Part shown: positions 18,766 through 27,964 of the stretch, piece after piece
Layout of the letters: each line of letters starts with the position of its first letter
Position numbering within the stretch: the first letter of the stretch is position 1
Source: Streptomyces sp. BK340
GTDB taxonomy: Bacteria > Actinomycetota > Actinomycetes > Streptomycetales > Streptomycetaceae
Length of the DNA: 64,000 bases
Assembly: GCF_007827595.1 (NCBI RefSeq)
Contig: NZ_VISR01000002.1
Location: forward strand, 496,001-560,000
Reading direction: 5' to 3'
The notes under the pieces: model-generated
What the model was told of the DNA's origin: nothing
The model's database searches: none
The model's input: only the letters and a program-made list of their open reading frames with translations
Program-made: the position numbers and the translations under genes

Positions 18766-20526
18766 ATGACCCAGCCGCCTCCGCCGCCCCCGAACCAGCC
18801 GCCGAACCAGCCCCCGCAGCAGGGCGGCTTCGGCCCGCCCCAGCCTGCGGCACCTCAGCCGCCGCAACCCCAGCCCGGCTACGGCTACCCGCAGGCACCC
18901 CAGCCGCCCCAGGCCCCGCAGCCCGGCTACGGCTACCCGCAGGCTCCGCAGGCACCCCAGGCCCCGCAGCCGCCCCAGCCCGGCTACGGCTACCCGGGCG
19001 CGCCGCAGAACCCGTACACCCAGCCGCAGGGCTACGGCTACCCGGGCGCTCCCACGGTGCCGATGGCTCCGCAGCCCGCGCAGTCCGGCGGCGGGAAGAA
19101 CAACAGCGCGCTCGTCATCATCGTGGCGGCGCTCGTCGTGATCGGCCTGATCGTCGGCGGCGGAGTCTGGTACGCCAAGTCCTCCGGGGGCGACGGCAAG
19201 AAGGACGACACCGCGAGCTCCAGCGGGGGTTCGGGCGGCAAGGACGGCTCCGGGGGCACGACCTCGGGCGGCGGCAAGGAGAAGGTGCCGGCGAACACCG
19301 CCGCCAAGGTCCTCTTCAAGGTCCCGATGCCCAGGACGAACGACTCCGTCGTGACCGCGGGCTCCTGGCTGACCGACACGGTGTACGCCAAGAGCGGGAT
19401 CGCGGAGATCGTCGGCTACGACCCCGCCAAGGGCTCCAAGCTGTGGACGCTCAAGCTGCCCGGCCCGGTGTGCACGGCCAGCAAGCACGTCACCGCGGAC
19501 GGCAGGACGGCGATCGTCTTCCAGCCGAAGATGCCCGCGAAGGGCTCCACCGCGGGATGCAGCCAGGTCGCGGCCATCGACCTCGCCAAGGGCACCAAGC
19601 TGTGGACGAAGACGGTCAAGACCGGTGACTCCCTGATCAGCCTGGAGAACGTGACGGTCTCCCAGCACACCGTCGCGGTCGGCAGCACCAACGGCGGTGC
19701 CGCGTTCGACATCGACTCCGGCAAGCCGCTGTGGCAGCCGAAGCCGACGGACTCCTGCTACGACAACGGGTACGGCGGCGGCCCCAAGCTGGTCGCGGTG
19801 CGCAAGTGCGGCAGTTACGGCAGCGGCCAGCTGCACATCCAGACCATCGACCCGACCTCCGGGAAGGTGATCTCCGACTACCAGATGGCGACCGGCATCG
19901 AGTACGCCAGCGTCGTCTCGACCGACCCGCTGGTGGTGGCCGCCGACGTCGGCAACAGCGCGGGCGACGGCAGCGGCATCTCGGACTACTTCTCCATCGA
20001 CAACAAGACCGGCAAGCTGCTCACCCGCATCTCGGCGCCCGGTGACACCTACGGCGGCCGCTGCGACGGCATCACCCGCGTCGAGGACTGCCGCGAGGTC
20101 GTCGCCGGCGCCGGCAAGCTGTACGTGCCGACCGAGCAGCACGACGGCACCGGCCAGTACAGCAAGACCAACGAGATCGTCGCCTTCGACCTGACCACCG
20201 GCAAGCAGACCGGCCAGCGCGCCGAGGCAGGCGACGGCTACACGATCTCCCCGCTGCGCATGGACGGCGGCAACCTGCTCGCCTACAAGCAGCCCCCCTA
20301 CAACAAGGGCGGTCAGGTCGTCAGCATCGACGGCGGCTCCTTCAAGGCGACCAAGCTGCTGGAGAACCCGGCCGCGCAGGACGTGCGGCAGGCGGAGTCC
20401 ACGATGGCCCCGGACTACGCGGAGATCCGGTACGGGCAGGGACGGCTGTTCATGTCGGCCGCGTACGCGCACAAGGTGTCGTACGGCAAGGAGTTTCTGC
20501 TGCTCGCGTTCGGCGCGGGCGGCTGA
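18766..20526 (+). CDS. membrane-anchored PQQ/BamB-like beta-propeller protein, paralog 2
   Basis: A 586-residue tandem paralog of the gene at 16926 with the same plan: a Pro/Gln-rich cytoplasmic tail (repeats of QPGYGYPQAPQ, residues about 1-108), one transmembrane helix (ALVIIVAALVVIGLIVGGGVWYA, about 115-135), a Gly/Ser linker, and a propeller domain with blade motifs (GSKLWTLKLPG, GTKLWTKTVK, GKPLWQPKP). Several Cys pairs lie in the external part. The C-terminus FLLLAFGAGG parallels KLMMAFGK in paralog 1. Tails of this type resemble those of Streptomyces serine/threonine kinase-linked membrane proteins. Role unknown; a sensor or assembly function at the membrane is possible. Two hairpins in a row close the operon. 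Confidence 0.8.
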   Translation: MTQPPPPPPNQPPNQPPQQGGFGPPQPAAPQPPQPQPGYGYPQAPQPPQAPQPGYGYPQAPQAPQAPQPPQPGYGYPGAPQNPYTQPQGYGYPGAPTVPMAPQPAQSGGGKNNSALVIIVAALVVIGLIVGGGVWYAKSSGGDGKKDDTASSSGGSGGKDGSGGTTSGGGKEKVPANTAAKVLFKVPMPRTNDSVVTAGSWLTDTVYAKSGIAEIVGYDPAKGSKLWTLKLPGPVCTASKHVTADGRTAIVFQPKMPAKGSTAGCSQVAAIDLAKGTKLWTKTVKTGDSLISLENVTVSQHTVAVGSTNGGAAFDIDSGKPLWQPKPTDSCYDNGYGGGPKLVAVRKCGSYGSGQLHIQTIDPTSGKVISDYQMATGIEYASVVSTDPLVVAADVGNSAGDGSGISDYFSIDNKTGKLLTRISAPGDTYGGRCDGITRVEDCREVVAGAGKLYVPTEQHDGTGQYSKTNEIVAFDLTTGKQTGQRAEAGDGYTISPLRMDGGNLLAYKQPPYNKGGQVVSIDGGSFKATKLLENPAAQDVRQAESTMAPDYAEIRYGQGRLFMSAAYAHKVSYGKEFLLLAFGAGG

Positions 20527-20534
20527 TCGCACGC

Positions 20535-20560
20535 CCCCGGGCGCTTCGGAGCGCCCGGGG
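20535..20560 (+). terminator. first hairpin after the propeller operon
   Basis: CCCCGGGCGCT (20535-20545), TCGG tetraloop, AGCGCCCGGGG (20550-20560): a perfect 11-bp stem with an unusually stable UUCG-class loop. Confidence 0.85.
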
Positions 20561-20582
20561 TGAATGCCAGGTATTACCAGGG

Positions 20583-20613
20583 AGTGCCCCGGATTTCGTC
20601 GATCCGGGGCACT
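20583..20613 (+). terminator. second hairpin after the propeller operon
   Basis: AGTGCCCCGGAT pairs perfectly with ATCCGGGGCACT (12 bp, loop of seven) and is followed by TCTCCTT, close to a classical Rho-independent terminator. Confidence 0.8.
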
Positions 20614-20761
20614 TCTCCTTCATAGGGGCAGCGCGACGTCGAACAAGCGTGTAGCTTCCGGGGGGCATGAAGGCAGGGGCGCCGGGGGGCGGCCCTCTGT
20701 CGTGGTGGACCGGTGGGCGTCCATAGTGGGGCATCCATGGGGGGGACTGGGGGGTTGCTCT

Positions 20762-21454
20762 ATGGGAGTGCGGCTCATGGTCGTCGACGACCATCGCCTG
20801 CTCGCGGAGGCGTTGGCGTCGGCGTTGAAGCTGCGCGGGCACCGGGTACTGGCGGCGGCGGCGCCGGCCGCGGGAGCGGCGGATCTGGTGATCGCGCGGG
20901 CGCCGGAAGTCTGCCTGCTGGGGACGGCGGCGCCGGCCGAGCCGGGGGCCTTCGACCCGGTGGTGAAGATCAAGCGGGACCGTCCGCAGGTGGCCGTGCT
21001 GGTGCTCGGCCCGGTGCCGTCGCCGCGGGGCATCGCGGCGGCCTTCGCGGCCGGTGCGTCGGGGTACGTACGGCACGACGAGCGGATCGAGGGGGTCGAG
21101 CGGGCCATCATGAAGGCCCGCGCGGGGGAGGCGGCGGTGGCACCGCTGCTGCTGCAGGGCGCCTTCGGCGAGCTGCTCAACCCGGCGGCCCAGCCCGATG
21201 ACGAGGGGCAGCGGCTGCTGCAGATGCTGACGCCGCGGGAGGTGGAGGTGCTGGTGCGGGTGGCCGACGGCGAGGACACCCGGCTGATCGCGGCGGGCAT
21301 GGGCATCGCCCCGAGCACGGCCCGCACACACGTCCAGCGGGTCCTGATGAAGCTGGGCGTGGGTTCCCGCCTGGAGGCGGCGGCACTGGCGGCCCGCACA
21401 GGCCTGCTGGACAGGGCGGGCCCCCTGACGGATCCAGGGGGGCCGGAGCTGTAG
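20762..21454 (+). CDS. LuxR/NarL-type response regulator lacking the phospho-acceptor Asp
   Basis: A 230-residue protein with a receiver-like N-terminal domain and a LuxR-type HTH (LTPREVEVLVRVADGEDT, about 157-175; STARTHVQRVLMKLGV, recognition region). The receiver keeps the acidic pair VVDDH (Asp9-Asp10). The phosphorylatable Asp is replaced by Gly (CLLGTAAP, Gly54), the conserved Thr/Ser by Gly (VLVLGP) and the conserved Lys by His (GYVRHDE). It cannot be controlled by ordinary phosphorylation, so it belongs with atypical orphan regulators that respond to ligands or act constitutively. No histidine kinase is adjacent. The internal ATG at 20762 gives an N-terminus aligned with the family; the longer frame has no coding character. 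Confidence 0.85.
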   Translation: MGVRLMVVDDHRLLAEALASALKLRGHRVLAAAAPAAGAADLVIARAPEVCLLGTAAPAEPGAFDPVVKIKRDRPQVAVLVLGPVPSPRGIAAAFAAGASGYVRHDERIEGVERAIMKARAGEAAVAPLLLQGAFGELLNPAAQPDDEGQRLLQMLTPREVEVLVRVADGEDTRLIAAGMGIAPSTARTHVQRVLMKLGVGSRLEAAALAARTGLLDRAGPLTDPGGPEL

Positions 21455-21481
21455 CGGGGCACGATCCGCAGGGAAGCGGCG

Positions 21482-21829
21482 TTACTCCGCCTGCTTCTCC
21501 TCCTGCTCCTCCGCCGGAGGCAACGGCGGGGGAGTCGGGCGCAGCTTCAGCCACGCCAGGAAGAAGATGCCGAGGAGCAGCATGCCGATGCCGGTCCACA
21601 GGTTGATGTTGATGCCCTGGGCCTTGTCGATGGCGGCCTGGGAGTCGGTGATGCCGACGATGGTGACCATGACGCCGTAGACGACGAAGAGGCCACCGAT
21701 GATGCGGCGCAGGTCGAAGATGCGGGCCGCGGTCGCCGACTTGCCTTCCAGCTCGGTGACCTCCCGCTGGACGTCCTCCTCCGAGTAGTGGAAGTGCTCG
21801 TGCTCGGGACGGCGAGAGTGCTCGGTCAT
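21482..21829 (-). CDS. small two-span membrane protein paired with the symporter
   Basis: 115 residues with an acidic His-rich N-terminus (HEHFHYSEEDVQREV), two hydrophobic helices (GLFVVYGVMVTIVGITD, about 46-63, and LWTGIGMLLLGIFFLAWL, about 77-94) and a Pro/Glu-rich tail. It begins 21 bases after the symporter stop on the same strand, so the two are probably co-transcribed. Small membrane partners of sodium:solute symporters are common in Streptomyces and may stabilise or regulate the transporter. That is inference from position. Convergent with the atypical regulator. Confidence 0.75.
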   Translation of the reverse strand: MTEHSRRPEHEHFHYSEEDVQREVTELEGKSATAARIFDLRRIIGGLFVVYGVMVTIVGITDSQAAIDKAQGININLWTGIGMLLLGIFFLAWLKLRPTPPPLPPAEEQEEKQAE

Positions 21830-21850
21830 GGTTTCCTCATCCTCCCGCGG

Positions 21851-23542
21851 TCAGAACGAGAACGGGATGTAGCAGGCGGCGGCCAGTACGATCGCGCCCC
21901 AGCCCAGCAGGGCCGGCTTGCGGTACCAGGCGTCGTCGCCGGCGGCCGGCGGTTCGGCCATGCCGGGGGAGCGGGTGCCGTAGACCAGGCCCTGCAGCTC
22001 GTGGGCCGGCTTCGGCCGGGTGAACAGGGACACGACGAACATGACCACCGCGCCGGCGACGAAGCCCGCGATCGCGGAGACGAAGTTGGCGCCCTGGTCG
22101 GTCGGGATCGAGATGATGCCCTTCTTGTAGAAGACGAAGTAGTTGACCATCGCCGTGACGGTGCCGGCGAGCAGGCCCCAGAAGCCGGACTTGGCGGACG
22201 CGCGCTTCCAGAACATGCCCACGATGAAGACGACGAACATCGGCACGTTGAAGAAGGAGAACAGCGTCTGCAGGTAGGCCATGATGTTCGAGAACGACGA
22301 GGCCAGGAACGCCGTGCCGATGGAGGCGACGACGCCGATCGCGGTGATCAGGCGGCCGAAGCGCACGTAGTACGAGTCCTCGCGGCCGCGCACGACGTAG
22401 CGGCCCCAGATGTCGTTGGTGAACACCGTGTTGAACGAGGACACGTTGGCGGCCATGCCGGCCATGAACGCGGCGAGCAGACCGGTGACCGCGATGCCGA
22501 GCACGCCGTTGGGCAGCAGCTCCTGCATCAGGAAGGGGATGGCGTCGTTGTACTGGTAGCCGGAGGCGGGGGTGCCGAACCTCGGGACGATCGCGGCGGC
22601 GACCAGCCCCGGGATCATCACCAGGAAGACGATGAAGATCTTCGGGTAGGCGGCGATCAGCGGGGTGCGCTGGGAGGCGGAGAGGTTCTTCGCGGACAGG
22701 GCGCGCTGCACCTCGGCGAAGTTGGTGGTCCAGTAGCCGAAGGAGAGCACGAAGCCGAGGCCGAGGACGATGGTCAGCCAGTTGGCGCCGAGCGGGTTGG
22801 CGCTGCCGATGCCGGTGCCGCCCCAGGCGGTGGTGAAGTTGTGGCCGTGGGTGACGGTGAGCTTGTCGGTCAGGCCGCTCCAGCCGCCGACCTTCTTCAG
22901 GCCGAGGACGGTGATCGGGATGAGGGCCGCGAGGATCACGAAGAACTGCAGCACCTCGTTGTAGATCGCGGAGGACAGGCCGCCCAGCGTGATGTACGCG
23001 AGGACGAAGGCGCCGGCGACCACGATGGCGACCCACTGCGGCCAGCCGAGCAGGGCCTCGACGACGATCGCGAGGGCGTAGAGGTTGACGCCGGCGATCA
23101 GGACGGCGGCGAAGGCGAACAAGATCGAACTGAGCAGGTGGGCGCCCCGGTCGAAGCGCAGCAGCAGGAACTCGGGGACCGAGCGGACCTTGCTGCCGTA
23201 GTAGAAGGGCATCATCACCAGGCCCAGGAAGACCATGGCGGGGATGGCGCCGATCCAGTACCAGTGCACGGTGTAGGCGCCGTACTGGGCGCTGTTCGCG
23301 GCCATGCCCAGGATCTCCGTGGCCGCCAGGTTCGCCGAGACGAAGGCGAGGCCGGTGATCCAGGCGGGCAGCGAGCGTCCGGAGAGGAAGAAGTCGAGGC
23401 TGGTCTTCACCGAGTGCCGGGCCGCGAAGCCGATGCCGAGGACGACGACGAAGTAGATCGCCAGGATCGCGTAGTCCAGCCCGTTCGTGGGGAGCCGTAG
23501 CTGCGCCGCCAGTTCTGTGGGGGCATATGTAGGGGTTTGCAT
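21851..23542 (-). CDS. sodium:solute symporter (SSS family), likely galactose/glucose type
   Basis: A 563-residue transporter with about 14 predicted membrane helices. The N-terminal YFVVVLGIGFAARHSVKTSL and LSGRSLPAWITGLAFVSANL match the SSS family; the latter is the substrate/Na+ site region TM2-3. It resembles sugar-type SSS members (SglT/vSGLT) more than the acetate/proline types: it has the GGLSSAIYNEVLQF motif and a C-terminal region with FTRPKPAHEL. It is divergent from galT across a 211-base regulatory gap, which suggests galactose as substrate and shared control. The ATG at 23542 has a weak GAAGCGAG ribosome binding site. The substrate is inferred. Confidence 0.85.
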   Translation of the reverse strand: MQTPTYAPTELAAQLRLPTNGLDYAILAIYFVVVLGIGFAARHSVKTSLDFFLSGRSLPAWITGLAFVSANLAATEILGMAANSAQYGAYTVHWYWIGAIPAMVFLGLVMMPFYYGSKVRSVPEFLLLRFDRGAHLLSSILFAFAAVLIAGVNLYALAIVVEALLGWPQWVAIVVAGAFVLAYITLGGLSSAIYNEVLQFFVILAALIPITVLGLKKVGGWSGLTDKLTVTHGHNFTTAWGGTGIGSANPLGANWLTIVLGLGFVLSFGYWTTNFAEVQRALSAKNLSASQRTPLIAAYPKIFIVFLVMIPGLVAAAIVPRFGTPASGYQYNDAIPFLMQELLPNGVLGIAVTGLLAAFMAGMAANVSSFNTVFTNDIWGRYVVRGREDSYYVRFGRLITAIGVVASIGTAFLASSFSNIMAYLQTLFSFFNVPMFVVFIVGMFWKRASAKSGFWGLLAGTVTAMVNYFVFYKKGIISIPTDQGANFVSAIAGFVAGAVVMFVVSLFTRPKPAHELQGLVYGTRSPGMAEPPAAGDDAWYRKPALLGWGAIVLAAACYIPFSF

Positions 23543-23753
23543 GAGAACTCGCTTCGTTGCGCGAACTGATCCGGAGCGGAACCTATGCCTCCGTGTTCAG
23601 CAATTGAACACTTCTGTTGATGTCCTTTGTTTGATTGTGATGATCCAGGGTGTTGTCGGGTTGTGGTTTGTTATGTTTGGTTGTGTTGAGTGATTGGGTG
23701 CGGACACGCCCCGGGGGCTGCTGCCCCAGGGGCGCTTGATCAAGGAGTCCGGC
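23543..23753. promoter_or_regulatory. divergent gal/symporter control region (galP1-like)
   Basis: An AT-rich island in an otherwise G+C-rich window. Between 23611 and 23699 it carries many TGT-based hexamers (TGTTGA, TGTGAT at 23636, TGTGGT, TGTTAT, TGTGTT). In S. lividans the galP1 promoter is known to be galactose-inducible, glucose-sensitive and to contain hexamer repeats of this kind in a complex operator. For the symporter a candidate promoter on the minus strand is TTCAAT-17-TAGGTT (23608 to 23580). A hairpin GCCCCGGGGGC/CCCCAGGGGC lies near 23708-23733 in the galT leader. Confidence 0.6.
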
Positions 23754-24863
23754 GTGAAGAAGACCTCGACCCGGCTGGCCGACGGTCGTGAGCTGATCTA
23801 CTACGACCTTCGGGACGACACCGTGCGGGGCGTCGTCGACCGCCGCCCGCTGGACCGTACGGTCACCACGTCCGAGATCCGCCGCGACGTGCTGCTCGGC
23901 GACTCGGTGGCGATCGCCTCCCACCGGCAGGGCCGCACGTACCATCCGCCGGCCGACGAGTGCCCGCTGTGCCCGACGCGGGGCGAGCGGCTGAGCGAGA
24001 TCCCGGACTCCTCGTACGACGTCGTCGTCTTCGAGAACCGCTTCCCGTCGCTGGCGGGCGACTCCGGCCGCTGCGAGGTCGTCTGCTTCACCTCCGATCA
24101 CGACGCCTCCTTCGCCGACCTCACCGAGGAGCAGGCCCGCCTGGTGCTGGACGCCTGGACGGACCGCACCTCGGAGCTGTCCCACCTGCCCTCCGTCGAG
24201 CAGGTGTTCTGTTTCGAGAACCGGGGTGAAGAGATCGGCGTGACCCTCGGACACCCGCACGGTCAGATCTACGCCTACCCCTTCACCACGCCCCGCACCG
24301 CACTGATGCTCAGCTCGCTCGCCGCCCACAAGGAGGCGACCGGCGGGGAGAACCTGTTCGACGCCGTCCTGGAGAAGGAACTCGCCGGGGAGCGGGTCGT
24401 CCTTGAGGATGAACACTGGGCGGCCTTCGTGCCCTACGCCGCGCACTGGCCCTACGAGGTCCACCTGTACCCGAAGCGCCGCGTCCCCGATCTGCTCGCG
24501 CTCGACGAGGCGGCACGCACAGAATTCCCCCAGGTCTATCTGGAACTCTTGAGGCGCTTCGACCGGATCTTCGACAGGCGGGACGCAGGGAAGGAAGGGG
24601 CGCGGGACGGAGCGGAAGAAGGGGCGGGCGAGCCCCCCACGCCCTACATCGCGGCCTGGCACCAGGCCCCGTTCGGCGCGCTGGAGGAGTTCGACGGTGT
24701 GACGCGGGACGACTTCGCGCTCCACCTCGAGCTTTTCACCATCCGCCGCACTTCCGGCAAGCTGAAGTTTCTCGCGGGTTCCGAATCCGGCATGAGTGTG
24801 TTCATCAACGATGTGCCGCCGGAGCGCGCGGCCGAGCGACTGCGAGAGGTAGCTAGTTCATGA
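23754..24863 (+). CDS. galT: galactose-1-phosphate uridylyltransferase
   Basis: 369-residue GalT of the HIT-like superfamily (Leloir pathway). It exchanges UMP between UDP-glucose and galactose-1-phosphate through a uridylylated His. The active site [12 protein letters not shown] is at residues 166-177 (HPH pair 167/169, the second being the nucleophile), and zinc-type cysteines lie in CPLCP near residue 70. WHQAPFG lies near residue 302. The GTG at 23754 is preferred because AAGGAG (23742-23747) precedes it; an upstream GTG at 23694 lies in the operator. First gene of the gal operon; the stop overlaps the galE start (ATGA). Confidence 0.95.
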   Translation: MKKTSTRLADGRELIYYDLRDDTVRGVVDRRPLDRTVTTSEIRRDVLLGDSVAIASHRQGRTYHPPADECPLCPTRGERLSEIPDSSYDVVVFENRFPSLAGDSGRCEVVCFTSDHDASFADLTEEQARLVLDAWTDRTSELSHLPSVEQVFCFENRGEEIGVTLGHPHGQIYAYPFTTPRTALMLSSLAAHKEATGGENLFDAVLEKELAGERVVLEDEHWAAFVPYAAHWPYEVHLYPKRRVPDLLALDEAARTEFPQVYLELLRRFDRIFDRRDAGKEGARDGAEEGAGEPPTPYIAAWHQAPFGALEEFDGVTRDDFALHLELFTIRRTSGKLKFLAGSESGMSVFINDVPPERAAERLREVASS

Positions 24864-25831
24864 AGTACCTGGTGACGGGCGGGGCGGGTTACGTCGGCAG
24901 CGTGGTGGCCCAGCACCTGCTGGAGGCTGGACATGAGGTCACCGTCCTCGACAACCTCTCCACCGGCTTCCGTGAGGGCGTGCCCGCCGGTGCCGCCTTC
25001 GTCGAGGGCGACATCCGCGACGCCGCCAAGTGGCTCGACGCCTCCTACGACGGCGTGCTGCACTTCGCCGCCTCCTCGCAGGTCGGCGAGTCGGTGGTGA
25101 AGCCGGAGAAGTACTGGGACAACAACGTGGCCGGCAGCATGGCCCTGCTCGGCGCCATGCGCGAGGCGGGCGTCCGCAAGCTGGTCTTCTCCTCCACCGC
25201 GGCCACCTACGGCGAGCCGGAGCAGGTCCCGATCGTGGAGAGCGCCCCGACGAAGCCGACCAACCCCTACGGCGCCACCAAGCTCGCCGTCGACCACATG
25301 ATCACCAGCGAGGCGAACGCCCACGGCCTGGCCGCGGTGTCCCTGCGCTACTTCAACGTGGCCGGCGCCTACGGGGCGTACGGCGAGCGCCACGATCCCG
25401 AGTCGCACCTGATCCCGCTCGTCCTCCAGGTCGCCCAGGGCCGCCGCGACGCGATCTCCGTCTTCGGCGACGACTACCCGACCCCGGACGGCACCTGCAT
25501 CCGCGACTACATCCACGTCGCGGACCTGGCCGAGGCCCACCTGCTGGCCCTCACGGCCGCGCGGCCGGGCGAGCACCTGATCTGCAACCTCGGCAACGGC
25601 AGCGGATTCTCCGTCCGCGAGGTCGTCGAGACCGCCCGCAAGGTCACCGGCCACCCGATCCCCGAGGTCGTGGCCCCGCGCCGCGGCGGGGACCCGGCGG
25701 TCCTGGTCGCCTCGGCGGACACGGCCCGCGAGAAGCTGGGCTGGAACCCGTCCCGCGCGGACCTCGCGGGGATCGTCGCGGACGCGTGGGAGTTCGCGCG
25801 GCACATCGCAAGCACGGCAAGGGAGCAGTAG
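24860..25831 (+). CDS. galE: UDP-glucose 4-epimerase
   Basis: 323-residue short-chain dehydrogenase/epimerase. It interconverts UDP-galactose and UDP-glucose with bound NAD+. It has the Rossmann motif [12 protein letters not shown] at the N-terminus, [10 protein letters not shown], the [10 protein letters not shown] serine region (about 111-120), catalytic NPYGATK (Tyr137, Lys141), and [10 protein letters not shown]. Translationally coupled at both ends: it overlaps galT by four bases and galK by one (TAGTG). Confidence 0.96.
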   Translation: MKYLVTGGAGYVGSVVAQHLLEAGHEVTVLDNLSTGFREGVPAGAAFVEGDIRDAAKWLDASYDGVLHFAASSQVGESVVKPEKYWDNNVAGSMALLGAMREAGVRKLVFSSTAATYGEPEQVPIVESAPTKPTNPYGATKLAVDHMITSEANAHGLAAVSLRYFNVAGAYGAYGERHDPESHLIPLVLQVAQGRRDAISVFGDDYPTPDGTCIRDYIHVADLAEAHLLALTAARPGEHLICNLGNGSGFSVREVVETARKVTGHPIPEVVAPRRGGDPAVLVASADTAREKLGWNPSRADLAGIVADAWEFARHIASTAREQ

Positions 25832-26985
25832 TGGCGGCACAGCAGGTCCGGGAGCGCTTCGCCGAGCTGTACGGGGCCGAGCCGGAGGGAGTGTGGGCGG
25901 CGCCCGGCCGGGTCAACCTGATCGGCGAGCACACCGACTACAACGACGGCTTCGTGATGCCCTTCGCGCTGCCGCACCAGGCCACCGCGGCGGTCTCCCG
26001 CCGCGCCGACGGCGTCCTGCGCCTGCACTCGGCGGACGTCGAGGGCGGGGTCGTGGAACTGCGGCTCGACTCCCTCGCCCCCGGGAGCGACGGGAACTGG
26101 ACGGCCTACCCGGCGGGCGTGGTCTGGGCGCTGCGCGAGGCCGGGCACCCGGTCACCGGTGCCGACGTCCACCTCTCCTCCACGGTCCCGACCGGCGCGG
26201 GCCTGTCCTCCTCCGCGGCCCTGGAGGTCGTGATCGCGCTCGCGCTGGACGACCTGTACGGCCTCGGTCTGCAGCGCTGGCAGCTGGCCCGGCTGTGCCA
26301 GCGCGCCGAGAACGTCTACGTCGGCGCGCCGACCGGGATCATGGACCAGACGGCGTCGGCCTGCTGCGAGGAGGGCCACGCGCTCTTCCTCGACACCCGC
26401 GACCTGTCCCAGCGGCAGATCCCCTTCGACCTCGCGGCCGAGGGCCTGCGCCTGCTGGTCGTCGACACGCGGGTCAAGCACGCCCACAGCGGCGGCGAGT
26501 ACGGCAAGCGCCGGGCCGGCTGCGAGAAGGGCGCGGCCCTGCTCGGCGTGGACGCCCTGCGCGACATCGCCTACGCCGACCTGGCCGCGGCCCTCACCCG
26601 CCTCGGCGACGAGGAGGAGGTCGTCCGCCTGGTCCGGCACGTCGTCACGGAGGACCAGCGGGTGGAGCGCGTCGTGTCCCTCCTCCGCGCCGGCGAGACC
26701 CGGGCCATCGGCCCGGTCCTCACCGAGGGCCACGCCTCCCTGCGCGACGACTTCCGCATCTCCTGCCCGGAGCTGGACCTGGTCGTCGACACCGCCCTCA
26801 CGAACGGCGCGCTGGGCGCCCGCATGACCGGCGGCGGCTTCGGCGGCTCGGCGATCGTCCTCGCGGAGGCCACCGACGTGGACACCCTCACCAAGGCGGT
26901 CGAAGAGGCCTTCGCCGCGGCCGGCTTCACGTCCCCACGCGTCTTCGAGGCGGTCCCGGCGGCGGGCGCCCGACGCCTGAACTGA
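25831..26985 (+). CDS. galK: galactokinase
   Basis: 384-residue GHMP kinase that phosphorylates galactose at C1 with ATP. Galactose signature GRVNLIGEHTDYNDGFVMP at about residues 25-43, ATP loop VPTGAGLSSSAALEV near 121-135, catalytic Asp in APTGIMDQTAS, and C-terminal MTGGGFGGSAIVL. The GTG at 25831 shares its G with the galE stop. Last gene of the operon; no strong hairpin follows, and the decayed Uma2 sequence begins only 12 bases later. Confidence 0.96.
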   Translation: MAAQQVRERFAELYGAEPEGVWAAPGRVNLIGEHTDYNDGFVMPFALPHQATAAVSRRADGVLRLHSADVEGGVVELRLDSLAPGSDGNWTAYPAGVVWALREAGHPVTGADVHLSSTVPTGAGLSSSAALEVVIALALDDLYGLGLQRWQLARLCQRAENVYVGAPTGIMDQTASACCEEGHALFLDTRDLSQRQIPFDLAAEGLRLLVVDTRVKHAHSGGEYGKRRAGCEKGAALLGVDALRDIAYADLAAALTRLGDEEEVVRLVRHVVTEDQRVERVVSLLRAGETRAIGPVLTEGHASLRDDFRISCPELDLVVDTALTNGALGARMTGGGFGGSAIVLAEATDVDTLTKAVEEAFAAAGFTSPRVFEAVPAAGARRLN

Positions 26986-26997
26986 CCCCACCGGTCT

Positions 26998-27232
26998 CCC
27001 ACGCGGGGTCGGACTACCGGGACAAGACCCGCGACTACCCCGCCATGGGCATCCCCCACTACCTGATCCTCGACCCACGCGACGGAACGTGGACCTACCA
27101 GTGAGGTATCGGCCGGGCCGAGGGCCGACCCGCCTACGAGAACCGGCTGCACCTCCCGTACGGCAAGCCGGTCACCGTAGCCACCGACCTGGGCACCGGG
27201 ACGATCGACACCGCCGGCCTGCCCGCTACAGC
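26998..27232 (+). pseudogene. decayed Uma2-family (DUF820) endonuclease-like fragment
   Basis: In one frame this encodes the C-terminal third of a Uma2 protein: GSDYRDKTRDYPAMGIPHY and LILDPRDGTWTYQ, a TGA at 27102-27104, then GIGRAEGRPAYENRLHLPY and GKPVTVATDLG in the same frame. In intact Streptomyces homologues Trp normally follows the TYQ, so a TGG to TGA nonsense change is the simplest reading. The first two-thirds of the gene are missing and the fragment abuts the galK stop. The next gene is an intact Uma2. Confidence 0.7.
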
Positions 27233-27356
27233 GCGAAGGACACGGGACTGGCCACAGAGCCTAAGCAGCCGGGACGTCACTCTTTGTGATGACGGCCACC
27301 GAATCCGGCGGTTACCGTGGACGGGCAGGCCGAGAATCCCGCCCATGGGAGGAACC

Positions 27357-27959
27357 ATGACCGCCGAGCCCATCGCCGAGCCCGGCCACCGCTGGCCGGT
27401 GCCGCCCCGGGACGGATACACCGTGGACGACCTGTTGACGTTGCCCGACCTCCCGCCGCACACCGAGCTGATCGACGGGAGCCTGGTTTTCGTGAGTCCG
27501 CAGCGTCGCTTTCACGCCAAGATGATCGAGCTGCTGATGAACGGCCTACGTCGAACACTTCCGGACGACCTGAAGGTCGAGCGCGAGATGACCGTCGTCC
27601 TGGACCGCCGTAACGGCCCCGAACCCGACCTCTCCGTCGTTCGCGCCGAAGCCGTGGTCGACCTGGAACAGACCCGCTTCAAGGCCGCTGACGTCCTGCT
27701 CGCCGCCGAGGTCGTCTCCCCGGACTCCGAAGCCCGCGACCGCGACACCAAGCCCCGCAAGTATGCGGCGGCGGGCATCCCGCACTTCTGGCTGGTCGAG
27801 ATGGGCGACGCGAAGAAGCACCCGGTGGTTCGGACCTACGAACTTGACCCCGTCTCCAAGGCGTACGGGCTGACGGGCACGCATCGCGAACAGCTCAAGC
27901 TCAGCGACCCGTACGACATCGCCATCGACATCACCCTCGACGCCCTCAAAGAGCTGTGA
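27357..27959 (+). CDS. Uma2-family restriction-endonuclease-fold protein
   Basis: 200 residues, PD-(D/E)XK-like Uma2 (DUF820) family, abundant in actinobacteria and cyanobacteria, function undetermined. Seen: YTVDDLLTLPDLPPHTELIDG (in part), PEPDLSVVRAEAV, and the core EVVSPDSEARDRDTKPRKYA with Glu, Asp and Lys placed as in the nuclease fold, then AAGIPHFWLVE. The start at 27357 has GGAGG four bases upstream; the in-frame ATG at 27345 lies before that site. The length is normal. It sits beside a broken relative, as expected of a dispersed gene family. Confidence 0.88.
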   Translation: MTAEPIAEPGHRWPVPPRDGYTVDDLLTLPDLPPHTELIDGSLVFVSPQRRFHAKMIELLMNGLRRTLPDDLKVEREMTVVLDRRNGPEPDLSVVRAEAVVDLEQTRFKAADVLLAAEVVSPDSEARDRDTKPRKYAAAGIPHFWLVEMGDAKKHPVVRTYELDPVSKAYGLTGTHREQLKLSDPYDIAIDITLDALKEL

Positions 27960-27964
27960 CCGGC

